Source: Mesostigma viride
Lineage: Eukaryota; Streptophyta; Mesostigmatophyceae; Mesostigmatales; Mesostigmataceae
Direction: 5' to 3'
Assembly (NCBI GenBank): GCA_009746045.1
Contig: RPFO01001919.1
Coordinates: 1 to 64,000 of the forward strand
Length of the DNA stretch: 64,000 nucleotides
Part shown: positions 55,352 to 64,000 of the stretch, in pieces
Numbering within the stretch: the first letter of the stretch is position 1
Layout of the letters: each line of letters begins with the position of its first letter
The notes under the pieces: model-generated
Database searches by the model: none
What the model was told of the DNA's origin: nothing
Seen by the model: the letters and a program-made list of their open reading frames with translations, nothing else
Translations under genes and position numbers: made by a program

Positions 55352-58300
55352 CCTCACTTGGGGATTGACCTTGTTACTGGATTGACTCCAGTTAAGTGGG
55401 CGGAATCAAAATCAACTTGATCAGAATGAAGTCAGTTCTGACATCACTCGAGGATCGTGTTACACTACTTGAAAAGCAGTGGTAGGGCGTGGACATCAAT
55501 CATTCAAAGAAAGGTGTGGTTCCACCCCATTTGAATGGGGCGAGATAGCTCTTGGCTGCATGCTAGTGACCTTGTTGACACCCTTGTTGGCACGTGACAC
55601 TACTCACGAGAGTGCAATAATCGTTGTAGGTACCAAGTACCAATGTGACCTCCTGCAGGCCATGATTAGGCAACGCCTGATTTTTTTCTACGACCATGTT
55701 TCGACAGCGCATGATGTTCTGGCAATTATGTCTTGGCCAGCATGACGACATGGCCAGGGCATTCGCCCATGCATTTCGTCCTAATGTTTCCAGAGCGTTG
55801 CTTCCACTGGTGCTTCAAGATTTAGTCTACTCAAGATACCGGTCTAGATAAGTGGTGTCATCTGTGCCATGGCTCAGTGTTTGTTCTGTGAACGCTCATG
55901 GCGGCATCCCTGCACACCTGTACATAATCTCACGGATTTCGACCACTAGGGGATTGTCCGCTGCACAACTTATACCAAGAATCAGGCATCCTGCCTATCA
56001 AATATGTCCACCTTGGATTCACAAACTAATTATCTAATTAAGCTCGTCGTCGATGACTCTCGTTATGAGGTAACCAGCTAGCTAGTGGCTGAATCGATAG
56101 GACAGACAGTAGCTACTTACATATCACTATACCTAGAGGGTCAATGGCCGGGCCGCTTCCAGCGCCACTCAAACCGCGCATGTCGGTCCATTTACTGCCT
56201 GTGAGGATCGACTAGGTCCCCTATACCCAGCCGCGGCCACCACCACCGTGCAACCAGGCCATACATGCAAGGCCCTGCATGCCGCCTAGCTAGATCGAAG
56301 TGTGCATGCAGACTTCTGTACGTTCTAACCAATAACTACAATTCGATAATCAGATATACACCGGTCAGTACGTACATTAGCAAGGTGGCCTCCGTCGCCA
56401 TCACGATTGTATCCAGGAAAAGTGGTCTTGATCAATTAATTATCAAAATTATTAGTGTACATAAGGCCGGGGGCGTCCAAAGGCTCTTGGCCATTGTGCG
56501 AGGCCAGCTATATGCCACTGCGCCATGCTCACAAAGCCCCGCCACCAGGAAGGATGACATGAAGGCGATCGTCCAAGCTGTGCTGGAGCCTGGAGGAGCA
56601 CGTGGCGCCGATATGGCTGCCCAGCTCGCAGGCCTGACAGCGCCTGACGGCCCCCTCGAACTGCCCCCGCAGCCAAGGTCAACAACATTGTTCAGCCAAA
56701 GTTGCACAAAAGCTCCCGCGTGGCCGGCAGCCCCAGTTTACCGCCCTGCCTGAACACACTGCCATGCCAAGGGTTCCGAGGCCACTGCCACTGCACATGA
56801 CCCCCTGCCTAGCTTAACCAGGTGGAAGGCAAAGTTCGCCTCGTGAAGCTGGATCGAGGCAGTCGCCGGCCGCCAAGCTAGGTGGAGGCCCCGGCCACGC
56901 AGGTCCCCGAGATTGCCGAGCGAACGGCCACCATCGCGCTGCCCAACCTGCCGGTCAGTAGGGCCAGCGATGACCCCTCGACGCAAGCCTCCTGGGAGGA
57001 CCTACTCAAGAGGCTGGCCGCAACCGATCTACCACCACCGGTGCATCACCACCCTTGAGCTCCAACAGCTGGAAGACAAGCGCATGCAGCGAGGCCGGCC
57101 GCTGACCGCAACCGCCGCCGCTGCCGGGCCGCCATCCTCAGGCGCTTCGACATGCATGCAGCCAGGGGAGACCCCGGACTCTTAATTCTCGACGAGCTCA
57201 GGGTACCAGCTCTTGGCACGCATGCATGCATGGAGCTGCAAGGAACGTACGGCATGGAGCTGCAGGGCGCCTACCGCCTGCCCCATATCAATGGGACAAG
57301 CCCCCACCAGAGGACCTCACCTAATTCAGAGTTTGAACAGCGACATCACCAGCCCGAGTTTGGTTCCTCTCTCGCCGCAAGAAGAGCTGGTGACCACCTC
57401 CTGGCACCGGCTCCTGGCCGGGACCTCGCTCGACGACAGCCTGACGCCGGTCCAGCAGAAGCAGCAGCGCCGCGCCCGGGCCAGTGGACGTACCGCCGAC
57501 TAGCGACTACATCCGCGCCTCAAGACGTACCAGCCCCCGGCCAGCGAATTATAAGCCCAAAGTGTACTGGCGTACGTGGCGGGGACCTTTAAGTGCATGT
57601 CAACAACAAACTGTGGTCGAAGCCCCCACGGGCTCCCCCTTGCAGGGTAGAGCCTTCAAGCTAGTTGTCTAGTAGACTGAAGGGGGCAATCGATAATAAC
57701 GGGAAAGCAAGCTTATATAGCTATGCATTAGAGGCTCCGCTTGCTTAACAGGCCTACTGGCACTCGAAGGACCCGGCCATAGGCGAAGACCGTAAGGGAG
57801 TGCTCTTCAAGGTCTTGGTCCTCACGGTGCTCACCCACGTACGTACAAGGCCGAGGCCTGGACGTGCTCACGGACGTACCGGATGAACCCGCGGTTGAAC
57901 GGCACGGTCACAGGCGGATGCTGCGGCAAGCTTTGAATGTCGGGTATTCCACCCACCGGTCACTTATAGAGTCTTTGCATAACGGTATGCCTCGCGTTTC
58001 TAAAGAGATTTGAAAAGGTAGAACTACAGCATTCATAGGATATCTTGCTCGAACCAGTCAGGTAGACAATGCCCTTGCTTGGCCTGGCCGGCCCCTAGCC
58101 AGGGTGGCATATTCGATCTGACATGGCCTGGCCAAAGACCAACCCAGACGGGCTGGTAGACCATGCAGCCATCAACTATACACCGGTTGTCTCCTTGATA
58201 CACCGGTCCTACTCCTTCCAAGACGTTTGATCGCCATGCGCCCAGGAATAGTTGTCTCACTTAATGCATCTGGATCAGTTGCTGGCCGGGACCTCATGCA

Positions 58301-58869
58301 TGGCCCCAGCTCAGCTTGAACACCGCATTTCCTCCCTCTCGAGCTCGCTTCAGGACTGCCATATGCATGCAGGCCGGACAAGAAGAGATGGCAGACCATT
58401 GTCCAGGCCTGCCCACACGCCACGGCCGCCCCTGTGGGCAATCGTAAGGAAATTGGCCACCGCAGCTGATCAGAAGTTGGGCTGCATCCACGGAAGTAGG
58501 CGCTCCAAGGGTGCAGGGTCCGGATCGACCAATTTCCGAAGTAGAGTGACCGGTATATTGACCGACCAATTAAAATTGGGTGCAGGTCATCAAGTGTGGA
58601 AGGCCCCTTCAAAAAAGTTTGGCTTTGAAATGCAATCTGTCGTGGCTCCCCAACAAGATCATGCGTTTAATTAATTGATGCACTAACTCATAACTGACAA
58701 CTTGCGCCTTTAATCTCTGTATTGGCAACCCATGTCACGCAGTCGCATGATTATTAATTTTAAGTTATTCACTTGCGCCCACATAGTTGTCATAGGCACT
58801 TGCAACTCTTTACCAACCCATTGTCAAAGCTTTCCTAACTCTTTACCAAGTCTTCATCTCCCCTCTTGG
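55352..58869. other. Intergenic region with gag-like remnants
   Basis: It opens with the 3' flank of the membrane-protein gene and ordinary unique DNA. Coding-like remnants lie at about 56530-57510. An S2 tail (CGGTTGTCTCCTTGATA) lies near 58182-58200. The rest shows no supported feature. Confidence 0.5.
56530..57510 (+). pseudogene. Degenerate coding blocks, possibly retrotransposon gag
   Basis: Short open stretches in changing frames have protein-like composition: KAIVQAVLEPGG (from about 56560), VPEIAERTATIALPN and STQASWEDLLKRLAATDLPP (about 56905-57040), LELQQLEDKRMQRGRPL (about 57055) and TSWHRLLAGTSLDDSLTP (about 57390-57455). The helical, charged, Gln-rich character with Ala-rich linkers resembles gag proteins of plant LTR retroelements. 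No protease, reverse transcriptase or integrase motif is present, and stops and frame changes break the reading. The assignment is tentative; it could also be a broken host gene. Confidence 0.35.

Positions 58870-64000
<5,131 letters not shown>

Overview
This window is nuclear DNA from a green-lineage eukaryote. It contains spliced genes with GT-AG introns of up to about 2.5 kb, a plastid-type YidD homologue, an organelle-type prolyl-tRNA synthetase with a leader rich in Ser and Arg, and an interstitial array of the plant-type telomere unit TTTAGGG. Long introns, abundant short retroposons and many micro- and minisatellites suggest a large, repeat-rich genome. I lean towards a charophyte (Chara-like) alga, but the species cannot be proved from sequence alone.

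Layout from left to right. At 1-4787 (+) lies a chain of frameshifted coding blocks for a protein I do not recognise. At 5775-9805 (-) is a YidD-like membrane-insertion factor in at least four exons. At 12441-20399 (+) is a nine-exon type I membrane protein with a cysteine-rich lumenal part, possibly MRH/Atg27-like. At 23904-27349 (-) is a complete five-exon CPYC glutaredoxin. At 30430-43032 (-) is a complete ten-exon organellar ProRS. At 43687-47066 (+) is a complete five-exon ribosomal protein eL34 gene, divergent from ProRS. At 49819-53557 (-) is a four-exon DUF218/YdcF-like membrane-anchored protein. At 54503-55351 (+) is an intronless multi-pass membrane protein, divergent from the previous gene. 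At 56500-57500 there are gag-like remnants. At 58870 to beyond 64000 (-) is a membrane protein with a long low-complexity tail that leaves the window.

The genes do not form one pathway. They are ordinary housekeeping, organelle and membrane genes separated by repeats. Short retroposon families (called S1, S2 and S3 here) fill much of the intergenic DNA, and two S2 insertions have readable target-site duplications.

The most unusual signal is in the introns. In at least four genes (YidD, ProRS, the MRH-like gene and the DUF218 gene), and probably in the glutaredoxin, the sequence spanning an exon-intron boundary is repeated inside the adjacent intron, often as a decaying tandem array. Donor-side copies always lie downstream of the real donor, and acceptor-side copies always lie upstream of the real acceptor. 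Some copies keep perfect splice sites. This suggests that these introns grew by repeated tandem duplication across their own splice junctions, leaving ladders of decoy splice sites.
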